Origin: Massilia niastensis DSM 21313
GTDB lineage: Bacteria; Pseudomonadota; Gammaproteobacteria; Burkholderiales; Burkholderiaceae_D
Assembly: GCF_000382345.1 (NCBI RefSeq)
Contig: NZ_KB908085.1
Span: 1-64,000, forward strand
Reading direction: 5' to 3'
DNA length: 64,000 nucleotides
Program-made: the position numbers and the translations under genes
Notes under the pieces: generated by a model
The model's input: only the letters and a program-made list of their open reading frames with translations
Told to the model about the DNA's origin: nothing
The model's database searches: none
Part shown: one piece after another, positions 15,295 to 24,755 of the stretch
How positions within the stretch are numbered: position 1 is the stretch's first letter
Layout: every line of letters begins with the position of its first letter

Positions 15295-15394
15295 TGTCTT
15301 GTAAGTGCGATCCGCTAACCGGTCAGGCCGTGTCGCGGAAGGTTAGACCAACCCGCCCCAACCCTCGCGAAGCGCGAAAGAAAGGTGAGCAAGA
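15295..15394 (+). ncRNA. Structured sucA leader (candidate sucA RNA motif)
   Basis: The 100 nt before sucA contain pairable segments: CTAACC (15315-15320) with GGTTAG (15341-15346), alternatively GGTC (15321-15324) with GACC (15346-15349), and TCGCG/CGCGA (15365-15376) just before the ribosome site AAAGGTGAG. A conserved cis-regulatory 'sucA RNA' is known upstream of sucA in Burkholderiales; position and order are right, but I cannot run a covariance search, so the assignment is tentative. Confidence 0.45.
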
Positions 15395-18250
15395 ATGATG
15401 CAACAATACAACGCCAACTCCTACCTGTTCGGCGGTAATGCGCCGTACGTGGAAGAGTTGTACGAGGCCTACCTGAACAATCCGGGCTCGGTGCCGGACA
15501 ACTGGCGCGCCTATTTCGACCAGATGCAGAACGTGCCGGCGGTCGATGGCTCCGCCAAGCCGGACGTGGTCCACTCGTCGGTGATCGCTTCGTTCGCGGA
15601 GCGCGCCAAGCAGGGCCCGATCCGTACCGTGATCGCCAGCGCGGATTCCGAACTCGGCCGCAAGCGCGTCGCCGTGACCCAGCTGATCGCCGCCTACCGC
15701 TACCTCGGTTCGCGCTGGGCCAACCTGGATCCGCTGCAGCGCCAGGAGCGTCCGCCCCTGCCGGAACTCGATCCGTCGTTCTACGGTTTCACCGAAGCCG
15801 ACCAGGACACCGTCTTCAACATCAGCAACACCTACTTTGGCCAGGAAACCGCGTCGCTGCGCGACATCCTGAACATGCTGCGCGACACCTACTGCCGCTC
15901 GATCGGCGCTGAGTTCATGTACATCAGCGACCCGGCGGAGAAGCGCTGGCTGCAGGAACGCCTGGAGTCGATCCGCTCGACCCCGACCTTCTCGGCCGAA
16001 AAGAAAAAACACATCCTCGAGCGCCTGACCGCAGCCGAAGGCCTGGAACGCTACCTCCACACCAAGTACGTCGGCGCCAAGCGCTTCTCGCTGGAAGGCG
16101 GCGAGTCCTTCATCGCCTCGATGGACGAAGTGATCCAGCGCGCCGGTGAAAAGGGCGTGCAGGAAATCGTGATCGGCATGGCCCACCGCGGCCGCCTGAA
16201 CGTGCTGGTCAACACCCTGGGCAAGAGCCCGGCCGACCTGTTCGAGGAATTCGAAGGCAAGCACGCCGACGACCTGCCGTCGGGCGACGTGAAATACCAC
16301 CAGGGCTTCTCGAGCGACATCTCGACCCCGGGCGGCCCGGTCCACCTGTCGCTGGCGTTCAACCCGTCGCACCTGGAAATCGTCAACCCGGTCGTCGAAG
16401 GCTCGGTCAAGGCGCGCATGGAACGCCGCGGCGACCGCAAGGGCAAGGAAGTGCTGCCGATCCTGGTGCACGGCGACGCAGCGTTCGCCGGCCAGGGCGT
16501 GGTCATGGAAACCCTGAACCTGGCCCAGACCCGCGGCTACGGCACCGGCGGCACCGTCCACATCGTCATCAACAACCAGATCGGCTTCACCACCTCCGAC
16601 CCGCGCGATGCGCGTTCGACCCTGTACTGCTCGGACGTCGTGAAGATGATCGAGGCGCCGGTGCTGCACGTCAACGCCGACGATCCGGAAGCGGTCGTGC
16701 TGGCCACCCAGATCGCGATGGACTACCGCGTCGAGTTCCAGAAGGATGTCGTGGTCGACATCATCTGCTACCGCAAGCTGGGCCACAACGAGCAGGACAC
16801 CCCGGCCCTGACCCAGCCGCTGATGTACAAGAAGATCGCCAAGCACCCGGGCACCCGCAAGCTGTACGCGGAAAAACTGGCTGCCCAGGGCACCATCCCG
16901 GGCGACGGCGGCGACCAGCTGGTGGCCGCCTACCGCGCCGCGATGGACGCCGGCAAGCACACGGTCGATCCGGTGCTGACCGACTTCAAGAACAAGTACG
17001 CCGTCGACTGGGCGCCGTTCCTGAACAAGAAGTGGACCGACGCCGCCGACACCGCCGTGCCGCTGACCGAACTGAAGCGTCTGGCGCAGCGCATCACCAC
17101 CGTGCCGGAAAACTTCAAGGCGCACTCGCTGGTCGAAAAAGTGCTGGCCGACCGCGCCACCATGGGCCGCGGCGAGCTGAACCTGGACTGGGGCATGGGT
17201 GAACACCTGGCCTACGCCTCGCTGCTGTCGTCGGGCTACGCCATCCGCCTGTCGGGCCAGGATGCCGGCCGCGGCACCTTCGTGCACCGCCACGCCGTGC
17301 TGCACGACCAGAACCGCGAACGCTGGGACCAGGGCATCTACCTGCCGCTGGCCAACGTGTCCGAGAGCCAGGCGAACTTCACCGTGATCGACTCGGTGCT
17401 GTCCGAAGAAGCGGTGCTCGGCTTCGAGTACGGCTTCTCGACCGCCGAACCGAACACCCTGACCATCTGGGAAGCCCAGTTCGGCGACTTCGTCAACGGC
17501 GCCCAGGTCGTCATCGACCAGTTCATCGCTTCCGGCGAAGTGAAGTGGGGCCGCGCCTCGGGCCTGGTCATGATGCTGCCGCACGGCTATGAAGGCCAGG
17601 GTCCGGAGCACTCGTCGGCCCGCATCGAGCGCTTCCTGCAGCTGTGCGCCGACAACAACATGCAAGTGGTGCAGCCGACCACCGCCGCCCAGATCTTCCA
17701 CCTGCTGCGCCGCCAGATGGTGCGCCAGTTCCGCAAGCCGCTGGTGATCTTCACGCCGAAGTCGCTGCTGCGTAACAAGGATGCCGGTTCGCCGCTGGCC
17801 GACCTGGCCAAGGGCGGTTTCCAGACCGTGATCGGCGAGTGCGACGAGAAGATCGAAGCAGGCAAGGTCAAGCGCGTGATCGTCTGCTCGGGCAAGGTCT
17901 ACTACGACCTGGTGAACACCCGCAAGGCGCGCTCCGCTTCCGATACGGCCATCGTCCGTATCGAGCAGATGTATCCGTTCCCGCACAAGTCGTTCGCCGC
18001 CGAACTGAAGAAGTTCCCGAACGCGACCGAAGTGGTGTGGGCGCAGGATGAACCGCAGAACCAGGGTCCGTGGTTCCAGATCCAGCACAACATCTTCGAA
18101 AGCATGGAAGATGGCCAGCGCCTGGCGTATGCCGGCCGTGCCGCATCGGCGTCGCCGGCTGTCGGCTACTCCGACAAGCACGTGGCGCAGCAGAAGGAAC
18201 TGCTCGAAACCGCGTTCTCGAAGCTCAAGGGCTTCATCCTGACGAAGTAA
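15395..18250 (+). CDS. sucA: 2-oxoglutarate dehydrogenase E1 component
   Basis: A 951-residue thiamine-diphosphate enzyme that decarboxylates 2-oxoglutarate and transfers the succinyl group to the E2 lipoyl arm. Visible features: the N-terminal E2-binding segment YLFGGNAPYVEELYEAYLNNPGSVP; the active-site region IGMAHRGRLNVLVN; the ThDP-binding GDAAFAGQGVV to NNQIGFTT segment; and the C-terminal pyrimidine-binding region with LPHGYEGQGPEHSSARIERFLQL. Length is normal for the family. ATG at 15395 (a second Met follows) with AAAGGTGAGC upstream. sucB follows after a hairpin terminator. Confidence 0.98.
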   Translation: MMQQYNANSYLFGGNAPYVEELYEAYLNNPGSVPDNWRAYFDQMQNVPAVDGSAKPDVVHSSVIASFAERAKQGPIRTVIASADSELGRKRVAVTQLIAAYRYLGSRWANLDPLQRQERPPLPELDPSFYGFTEADQDTVFNISNTYFGQETASLRDILNMLRDTYCRSIGAEFMYISDPAEKRWLQERLESIRSTPTFSAEKKKHILERLTAAEGLERYLHTKYVGAKRFSLEGGESFIASMDEVIQRAGEKGVQEIVIGMAHRGRLNVLVNTLGKSPADLFEEFEGKHADDLPSGDVKYHQGFSSDISTPGGPVHLSLAFNPSHLEIVNPVVEGSVKARMERRGDRKGKEVLPILVHGDAAFAGQGVVMETLNLAQTRGYGTGGTVHIVINNQIGFTTSDPRDARSTLYCSDVVKMIEAPVLHVNADDPEAVVLATQIAMDYRVEFQKDVVVDIICYRKLGHNEQDTPALTQPLMYKKIAKHPGTRKLYAEKLAAQGTIPGDGGDQLVAAYRAAMDAGKHTVDPVLTDFKNKYAVDWAPFLNKKWTDAADTAVPLTELKRLAQRITTVPENFKAHSLVEKVLADRATMGRGELNLDWGMGEHLAYASLLSSGYAIRLSGQDAGRGTFVHRHAVLHDQNRERWDQGIYLPLANVSESQANFTVIDSVLSEEAVLGFEYGFSTAEPNTLTIWEAQFGDFVNGAQVVIDQFIASGEVKWGRASGLVMMLPHGYEGQGPEHSSARIERFLQLCADNNMQVVQPTTAAQIFHLLRRQMVRQFRKPLVIFTPKSLLRNKDAGSPLADLAKGGFQTVIGECDEKIEAGKVKRVIVCSGKVYYDLVNTRKARSASDTAIVRIEQMYPFPHKSFAAELKKFPNATEVVWAQDEPQNQGPWFQIQHNIFESMEDGQRLAYAGRAASASPAVGYSDKHVAQQKELLETAFSKLKGFILTK

Positions 18251-18261
18251 TAAAAACAACT

Positions 18262-18301
18262 CCCCCACGCTCCCGGCGCCTGGCGCCGGCGTGGGGGTTT
18301 T
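18262..18301 (+). terminator. Intra-operon terminator/attenuator between sucA and sucB
   Basis: CCCCCACGC (18262-18270) pairs with GCGTGGGGG (18289-18297), with an inner GGCGCC/GGCGCC structure, followed by TTTTAC. It may lower sucB relative to sucA or protect the sucA 3' end. Confidence 0.8.
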
Positions 18302-18328
18302 ACAAAGAATAATTAAACGGAGTTTTAC

Positions 18329-19567
18329 ATGGCACAAATCGAAGTCAAGGTCCCCCAACTGTCGGAATCGGTTGCAGAAGCAACCCTGCTGTCCTGGCAC
18401 AAGAAGGTCGGCGAAGCCGTCACCCGTGACGAGAACATGATCGACATCGAAACCGACAAGGTGGTCCTGGAACTGCCGGCGCCGAGCGCCGGCGTGATCG
18501 TGCAACTGATCAAGGCGGACGGCGCGACCGTCACCTCGGGCGAAGTCATCGCGATCATCGATACCGAAGCCTCGGCACAGACCAGCCCGCTGCAAGTGAG
18601 CGCACTGCCGGTGCAAGCCGCCGCTGCTCCTGCCGCCGCCGCGCCGGCCGCCGACCAGTCGAAAGCCGGCGTCGCCATGCCGGCCGCCGCCAAGATCCTG
18701 GCCGACAACGACATGAGCGCCGCCGGCGTCGCCGGCTCGGGCCGTGACGGCCGCGTGACCAAGGGCGACGCCCTGGCCGCCGTCGCCAGCAAGCCTGCCG
18801 CTGCCCCGGCACCTGCCGCCAAGCCGGCCCTGCAGCAAGTCGCTGCGCCGGTCGCGAACCTGGGCGACCGTCCGGAAGAGCGCGTGCCGATGAGCCGCCT
18901 GCGCGCCCGTATCGCCGAGCGCCTGCTGCAATCGCAGCAGACCAACGCCATCCTGACCACGTTCAACGAAGTGAACATGGCGCCGGTCATGGAACTGCGC
19001 AACAAGTACAAGGACAAGTTCGAGAAGGAACACGGCGTCAAGCTGGGCTTCATGTCCTTCTTCGTCAAGGCCGCTGTCGCCGCCCTGAAGAAGTACCCGA
19101 TCCTGAACGCGTCGGTGGACGGCAACGACATCATCTACCACGGCTACTTCGACATCGGTATCGCCGTCGGTTCGCCGCGTGGCCTGGTGGTGCCGATCCT
19201 GCGCAACGCCGACCAGATGTCGATCGCCGACATCGAGAAGAAGATCGGTGAATTCGGCCAGAAAGCCAAGGACGGCAAGCTGACCCTGGACGACCTGAAC
19301 GGCGGTACCTTCTCGATCTCGAACGGCGGCGTGTTCGGCTCGATGCTGTCGACCCCGATCATCAACCCGCCGCAGTCGGCGATCCTGGGCGTGCACGCGA
19401 CCAAGGACCGTGCTGTCGTGGAAAACGGCCAGATCGTGATCCGCCCGATGAACTACCTGGCGATGTCCTACGACCACCGCATCATCGACGGCCGCGAAGC
19501 CGTGCTGGGCCTGGTCGCGATGAAGGACGCCCTGGAAGATCCGGCCCGCCTGCTGCTCGACCTGTAA
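18329..19567 (+). CDS. sucB: Dihydrolipoyllysine-residue succinyltransferase (E2 of 2-oxoglutarate dehydrogenase)
   Basis: A 412-residue E2 core enzyme. One lipoyl domain (about 1-80) with the lipoylated lysine in [13 protein letters not shown]; an Ala/Pro-rich linker; the peripheral-subunit binding domain (about 113-150, [22 protein letters not shown]); a second linker; and the catalytic domain (about 180-412) with the active-site motif [12 protein letters not shown]. The start ATG at 18329 is preceded by ACGGAG. It forms the 2-oxoglutarate dehydrogenase complex with SucA and Lpd encoded on either side. Confidence 0.98.
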   Translation: MAQIEVKVPQLSESVAEATLLSWHKKVGEAVTRDENMIDIETDKVVLELPAPSAGVIVQLIKADGATVTSGEVIAIIDTEASAQTSPLQVSALPVQAAAAPAAAAPAADQSKAGVAMPAAAKILADNDMSAAGVAGSGRDGRVTKGDALAAVASKPAAAPAPAAKPALQQVAAPVANLGDRPEERVPMSRLRARIAERLLQSQQTNAILTTFNEVNMAPVMELRNKYKDKFEKEHGVKLGFMSFFVKAAVAALKKYPILNASVDGNDIIYHGYFDIGIAVGSPRGLVVPILRNADQMSIADIEKKIGEFGQKAKDGKLTLDDLNGGTFSISNGGVFGSMLSTPIINPPQSAILGVHATKDRAVVENGQIVIRPMNYLAMSYDHRIIDGREAVLGLVAMKDALEDPARLLLDL

Positions 19568-19626
19568 TCGGCCCGGGACTCGAGGTCCGCGCGCCGCCTG
19601 ACCATGTGCGCTGTTTGGAGAACGAC

Positions 19627-19956
19627 ATGAATCTGTCCGACGAAATCAAACGGCTGCACGAGCTGCACCAGGCAGGCGCGCTGACCGACGCCGAATTCGA
19701 ACAGGCCAAGGCGAGGGTGCTGTCGGCCGCGTCCACCGTGAACCTGAAGAAGGGGAACGGCACGCTGTCCGACGAACTCAGCGCACTACGCCGCTCGCGC
19801 GCCGACCGCTGGATCGGCGGCGTCTGCGGCGGCCTGGCGCTCGCCTCGGGAGTCGACTCCTGGGTCTGGCGCCTGGTGTTCGCGCTGTTCACCTTCACGT
19901 TCGGGTTCGGCGCCGTGGTCTATCTGCTGTTGTGGATTTTTGTTCCGGAAGAATAA
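19627..19956 (+). CDS. Small SHOCT-PspC domain membrane protein
   Basis: A 109-residue protein. The N-terminal segment MNLSDEIKRLHELHQAGALT to AEFEQAKARVL is a SHOCT-like short helical domain; the C-terminal half is a PspC domain: RSRADRWIGGVCGGLALASG, then two hydrophobic stretches WVWRLVFALFTFTFGFGAVV and YLLLWIFVPEE. PspC domains occur in membrane-stress proteins. It lies between sucB and lpdA in the same orientation, 59 bp after sucB and 82 bp before lpdA; GGAG precedes the ATG at 19627. Its link to the dehydrogenase complex is not explained by known biochemistry. Confidence 0.85.
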   Translation: MNLSDEIKRLHELHQAGALTDAEFEQAKARVLSAASTVNLKKGNGTLSDELSALRRSRADRWIGGVCGGLALASGVDSWVWRLVFALFTFTFGFGAVVYLLLWIFVPEE

Positions 19957-20038
19957 TCAAGGTCCCGCGCAGCACCACCATCACTTCCGCCAGTAGCGGA
20001 CGGTGTGCTGCGGCCCGGCCAAAACAAGGAATCATGTA

Positions 20039-21469
<1,431 letters not shown>

Positions 21470-21490
21470 AGCAAACGGGCCATTGGCCCT

Positions 21491-21599
21491 GTAGGGTGGG
21501 CGGATCTTCCGCCCACGCGTCCAACGAACGTCAACCGGTCGCTGTGTCGGCCGGGCACGCGCCGGTTGAACGCGTGGGCGGGCGACCCGCCCACCCTAC
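21491..21599. repeat. REP-like palindromic repeat, copy 2
   Basis: Second full copy of the element at 373. Ends are GTAGGGTGGGC (21491-21501) and GCCCACCCTAC (21589-21599). The left hairpin and following CACGCGTCC are identical to copy 1; the right hairpin is GTGGGCGGGCGACCCGCCCAC. The centre is longer than in copy 1 and contains an extra inverted pair TCAACCGG (21531-21538) / CCGGTTGA (21562-21569). It lies between lpdA and zapE and ends 17 bases before the zapE start codon, so it is within the zapE leader. Confidence 0.85.
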
Positions 21600-21616
21600 G
21601 TTTACACCGTACCGAC

Positions 21617-22714
21617 ATGAACGTCCAAGAGTTTTACCAGCACGAGCTCACCGTGCGCGGCTTCAAGTCCGACCCGGCGCAGCAGCGCGCGGTCGACCGC
21701 CTGCAGCAGGCGTACGACGACTGGGTCGACTACAAGGCCCAGCGGTCGTCCGCTTTCAAGCGCTTCATCAACCGCCCCGATGTCCCGCAGGGCGTGTACA
21801 TGTGGGGCGGGGTGGGGCGCGGCAAGTCCTTCCTGATGGACAGCTTCTACTCGGTGGTGCCGGTGGTGCGCAAGACCCGCCTGCACTTCCACGAGTTCAT
21901 GCGCGCCGTGCACCACCAGCTCGACGAGCTGAAAGGCATGGCCGACCCGCTCGACGAAGTCGCCAAGCGCATCGCCAAGAAATACCGCCTGATCTGCTTC
22001 GACGAGTTCCACGTCTCGGACATCGCCGACGCGATGATCCTGTATAACCTGCTCAAGGCCTTGTTCGACAATGGCGTGAGCTTCGTGATGACCTCGAACT
22101 ACGAGCCGTCCACGCTGTACCCGGACGGCCTGCACCGCGACCGCATGCTGCCGACCATCGCGCTGCTGAAGGAAAAGCTCGATGTGCTGAACGTCGACGC
22201 CGGCAACGACTACCGCAAGCGCGCGCTGGAGCAGGTGCAGGCCTACTACACGCCGCTCAATGCCGCTTCCGACCATGCGCTGCGCGACGCCTATGCCCGC
22301 ATCGCCACCGGCGCCGACGAGGACCCGCGCGTGCACATCGAGAACCGCGAGATCCGCGCGCTGCGCAAGGCCGGCGGCATCATCTGGTTCGACTTCCACA
22401 CCCTGTGCGGCGGGCCGCGCTCGCAGAACGACTACCTGGAGCTGGCGAGCCAGTTCCACACCGTCGTCCTGTCGGGCATCCCGGCGATGTCGGCGGGCCA
22501 GTCCTCGGAAGCGCGCCGCTTCACCTGGCTGATCGACGTGTTCTACGACCACAAGGTCAAGCTGATCATGTCGGCGGCGGTCGAACCCGAGGAGCTGTAC
22601 ACCCAGGGCATGCTGGCGAACGAATTCCACCGGACGGTATCGCGTATCATCGAGATGCAGTCGCGCGAGTACATGCTGTCCGAGCGGCGCGGCGCGGCCG
22701 ATGCCATCGCCTGA
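21617..22714 (+). CDS. zapE: Cell division protein ZapE (AFG1-family ATPase)
   Basis: A 365-residue P-loop ATPase of the AFG1 family; E. coli ZapE binds the Z ring and promotes constriction under stress. Walker A is MWGGVGRGKSFLMD (about 62-75), Walker B LICFDEFHVSDIADA, and the arginine-finger region VMTSNYEPSTLYPDGLHRDR follows. The length is typical. The start at 21617 (MNVQEFYQHELTVRGF) is the family N-terminus, though no strong ribosome site is seen because the palindromic repeat abuts it. Confidence 0.94.
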   Translation: MNVQEFYQHELTVRGFKSDPAQQRAVDRLQQAYDDWVDYKAQRSSAFKRFINRPDVPQGVYMWGGVGRGKSFLMDSFYSVVPVVRKTRLHFHEFMRAVHHQLDELKGMADPLDEVAKRIAKKYRLICFDEFHVSDIADAMILYNLLKALFDNGVSFVMTSNYEPSTLYPDGLHRDRMLPTIALLKEKLDVLNVDAGNDYRKRALEQVQAYYTPLNAASDHALRDAYARIATGADEDPRVHIENREIRALRKAGGIIWFDFHTLCGGPRSQNDYLELASQFHTVVLSGIPAMSAGQSSEARRFTWLIDVFYDHKVKLIMSAAVEPEELYTQGMLANEFHRTVSRIIEMQSREYMLSERRGAADAIA

Positions 22715-22730
22715 TCGAAAGGAACACATC

Positions 22731-23462
22731 ATGAACCACCCAGCATTGCGCGGACTCGCGGCGCTTGTCCTGGCGGCGGGCCTGGGCGCCTGTTCGTCGG
22801 TCGAGCAGGAGCCGCCCGCCGCGCCTTCCGCGCCGATCACCTCGGTCGCCCAGGCCGACGAGCGCCTGGCCGCGGTGGCTGCGGAACGCGACGCGATCAA
22901 TGCCCGCTTCGCCGAGCGCGAACCGGTGTGCTACGAAAAATTCTTCGTCAACCGCTGCCTGGAAGAGGCCAGGGAAAAGCAGCGCCTGGCCCTGGCGGCG
23001 CAGCGGACGATCGAGATCGAGGCCGAGCGCTACAAGCGCAAGGAGAAGGTGGAAGAGCGCGACCGCGCGATGGCGCAGGCCGAGGCCGAGTACAAGGCCG
23101 AGGAGGAACGGATGGCGGCCGATCCGCCGCCGGCGCGCGCGGACTCGGCCTTGCCGCCGCCACGCGCGCGCGGTGCCGACGCGCGCACGGAAAGCGCCTT
23201 GCCGCCGCCCCGTCCGCGCACCTCGGACGCGCGCGCGACGCGCCAGAAACAGCGCGCGCGCGCGGATGCGCAGAATGCGCAAGCCGAGGCGGCCGAGCGG
23301 GCGGCCAACGTGGCGGCCTACGAAGAGCGCCGCCGCAAGTCGGAAGAGCGCCAGCGCGACGTAGCCCAGCGCATGGCCGAGCGCGAGGCCAAGGCGGCGC
23401 GCAAGGCGGCGGAGGAGGCGAAGGCGAAGGCGGCGAATGGCGCGGCGCCGGCCGGGAAATAG
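22731..23462 (+). CDS. Coiled-coil lipoprotein of unknown function
   Basis: A 243-residue lipoprotein: lipobox LGACSS at about residues 16-21 after a hydrophobic signal. The mature part is almost entirely charged helix rich in Ala, Glu, Arg and Lys (RLALAAQRTIEIEAERYKRK; AAYEERRRKSEERQRDVAQR), with the segment AEREPVCYEKFFVNRCLEEA carrying two conserved-looking cysteines. A proline-rich insert is duplicated (ADSALPPPRARGADAR / TESALPPPRPRTSDAR). It resembles coiled-coil, TolA-like sequences in composition only. ATG at 22731 with AAAGGAACACATC upstream, 16 bp after zapE. Periplasmic face of a membrane is likely; no function is assigned. Confidence 0.75.
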   Translation: MNHPALRGLAALVLAAGLGACSSVEQEPPAAPSAPITSVAQADERLAAVAAERDAINARFAEREPVCYEKFFVNRCLEEAREKQRLALAAQRTIEIEAERYKRKEKVEERDRAMAQAEAEYKAEEERMAADPPPARADSALPPPRARGADARTESALPPPRPRTSDARATRQKQRARADAQNAQAEAAERAANVAAYEERRRKSEERQRDVAQRMAEREAKAARKAAEEAKAKAANGAAPAGK

Positions 23463-23510
23463 GTTTTTTCCTGCAGCGCCGGCGCTACCCGCCGGCGCGA
23501 TCGCGCCGCC

Positions 23511-24305
23511 TCACACCACCCGCTGCACCCCCGCATATCCCCCATCCTGCGCCGGCTTGACCAGCTTGATGATGGCCATCGTGCAATTCCCGCCCTTGCC
23601 CTGGGAGCGCTCGCCCGCCTTGTTGATCAGCATTTCCGACGCCTGGCGCGGCGTCGTCCTGAGCATGACCGAGGCCAGTTCGGCATCGGTGAAGAAATGC
23701 CACAGCCCATCCGAGCACAGCAGGAAACTGTCGCCCGCCGCCAGCCCCGACTGGCTGCCGATGGTGACGAAGGGTTCCTTGCGTTCGTTGCCCAGCACAT
23801 TCAGCAGCAGCTTCGAGCGCCGGTGGTTGCGCGCGGCATCGAGGGGCAGGCGGTCGCTCGCGACCAGGTGCTCGATATACTCCGTATCGCTGCTGCGCGC
23901 CACGCACTTGCCATTCTGGAAATAATACAGGCGCGAATCCCCGACATGGGCCCAGACCGCCTCTCCATGCGGGCTCAGCACCAGGCCGACGAAGCTGGCG
24001 TGGCTCTGCGACTGGCTGGCCACCCCATTCATCTTGATGACCAGGTGGGTTTCGCTGATGATGTCGCGCAGCAGCTGGGCGAGGCGTTCGACGCCGGGAT
24101 GGTCGCCCGGCTTGAATTCGTCGAACACCTGGCGCGCGGTGTGCAGCACCTGCTCGGCCCCGGCCGCGCCGGCGATGCCGTCGGACAGCACCGCCAGCAC
24201 ATAGCCCGGGGCGCGGGCGCCGCCCAGCAGGGCGGCGCGGTCGTTCTGCTGCGGGCGGTTGCCGATGTGTTGCGCGGTTCCCGCTTCGATCTTGTAGGAA
24301 GTCAT
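23511..24305 (-). CDS. PP2C-family serine/threonine protein phosphatase
   Basis: A 264-residue metal-dependent phosphatase. PP2C landmarks: N-terminal RPQQNDRAALL, the metal-binding aspartate in VLAVLSDGIAGAAGAE, the strand pair LSPHGEAVWAHVGDSRLYYF, and FLLCSDGLWHFF, then GGNCTMAIIKL in place of the usual DNxT. It has no membrane segment. Such stand-alone phosphatases often reverse Hanks-type kinases or act in type VI secretion regulation; no kinase gene is nearby. Start ATG at 24305. Confidence 0.88.
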   Translation of the reverse strand: MTSYKIEAGTAQHIGNRPQQNDRAALLGGARAPGYVLAVLSDGIAGAAGAEQVLHTARQVFDEFKPGDHPGVERLAQLLRDIISETHLVIKMNGVASQSQSHASFVGLVLSPHGEAVWAHVGDSRLYYFQNGKCVARSSDTEYIEHLVASDRLPLDAARNHRRSKLLLNVLGNERKEPFVTIGSQSGLAAGDSFLLCSDGLWHFFTDAELASVMLRTTPRQASEMLINKAGERSQGKGGNCTMAIIKLVKPAQDGGYAGVQRVV

Positions 24306-24528
24306 AAACTCGTGTTTTCGTAGCGCCAACGCCAAACTTTGTTGGCGGCAACCTCAGCGTAGATTAAACTATGCACCGAGAAGCCGCAGTGTTGCAAGCC
24401 ATTACGACTTCCGACACAAAAACCGCCGGCTTGCCGACCGCCGCGCAACTGGCGCCGCCAAGGCGCCGGACCGCCGGATCGCCCATTTTCCCGAAACGCA
24501 ACAAGCAAAACTGTTTGGAACAGACATC

Positions 24529-24729
24529 ATGATCGACGTCCACGATATCCAGCGCCGTATTATTGAACTCGACGTGGAACATCGCGACCTCGACGCTGTC
24601 ATATCCATGCTGACGGCCGATGGTCATGCCGACCAGTTACAGTTGCGCCGGCTGAAAAAGCGTAAACTGCAGCTCAAAGACCATATTACGCTGCTGAAGA
24701 TGCAGCTGGTGCCCGATATCCCGGCCTAA
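24529..24729 (+). CDS. DUF465/YdcH-family small protein
   Basis: A 66-residue helical-hairpin protein: IQRRIIELDVEHRDLDAVISML then QLRRLKKRKLQLKDHITLL, typical of the YdcH/DUF465 family. Function unknown. It ends 3 bases before a possible helicase start (24733), so the two may be translationally coupled. About 220 bp of non-coding sequence upstream (24306-24528) separates it from the divergent phosphatase gene and probably contains both promoters. Confidence 0.82.
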   Translation: MIDVHDIQRRIIELDVEHRDLDAVISMLTADGHADQLQLRRLKKRKLQLKDHITLLKMQLVPDIPA

Positions 24730-24755
24730 ACAATGGCCACACCGACACACCTATT

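Noticed and set aside
15323..19477. Open frame of nearly 1400 codons on the minus strand across sucA and sucB
   Set aside because: It is the antisense of two certain genes and shows no family motif; long antisense frames are expected with this GC-rich codon usage.
23467..23505. GCGCCGGCG/CGCCGGCGC hairpin between the lipoprotein and phosphatase genes
   Set aside because: A stem is present but no T tract follows in either direction, and GC palindromes are common in this sequence; not called as a terminator.
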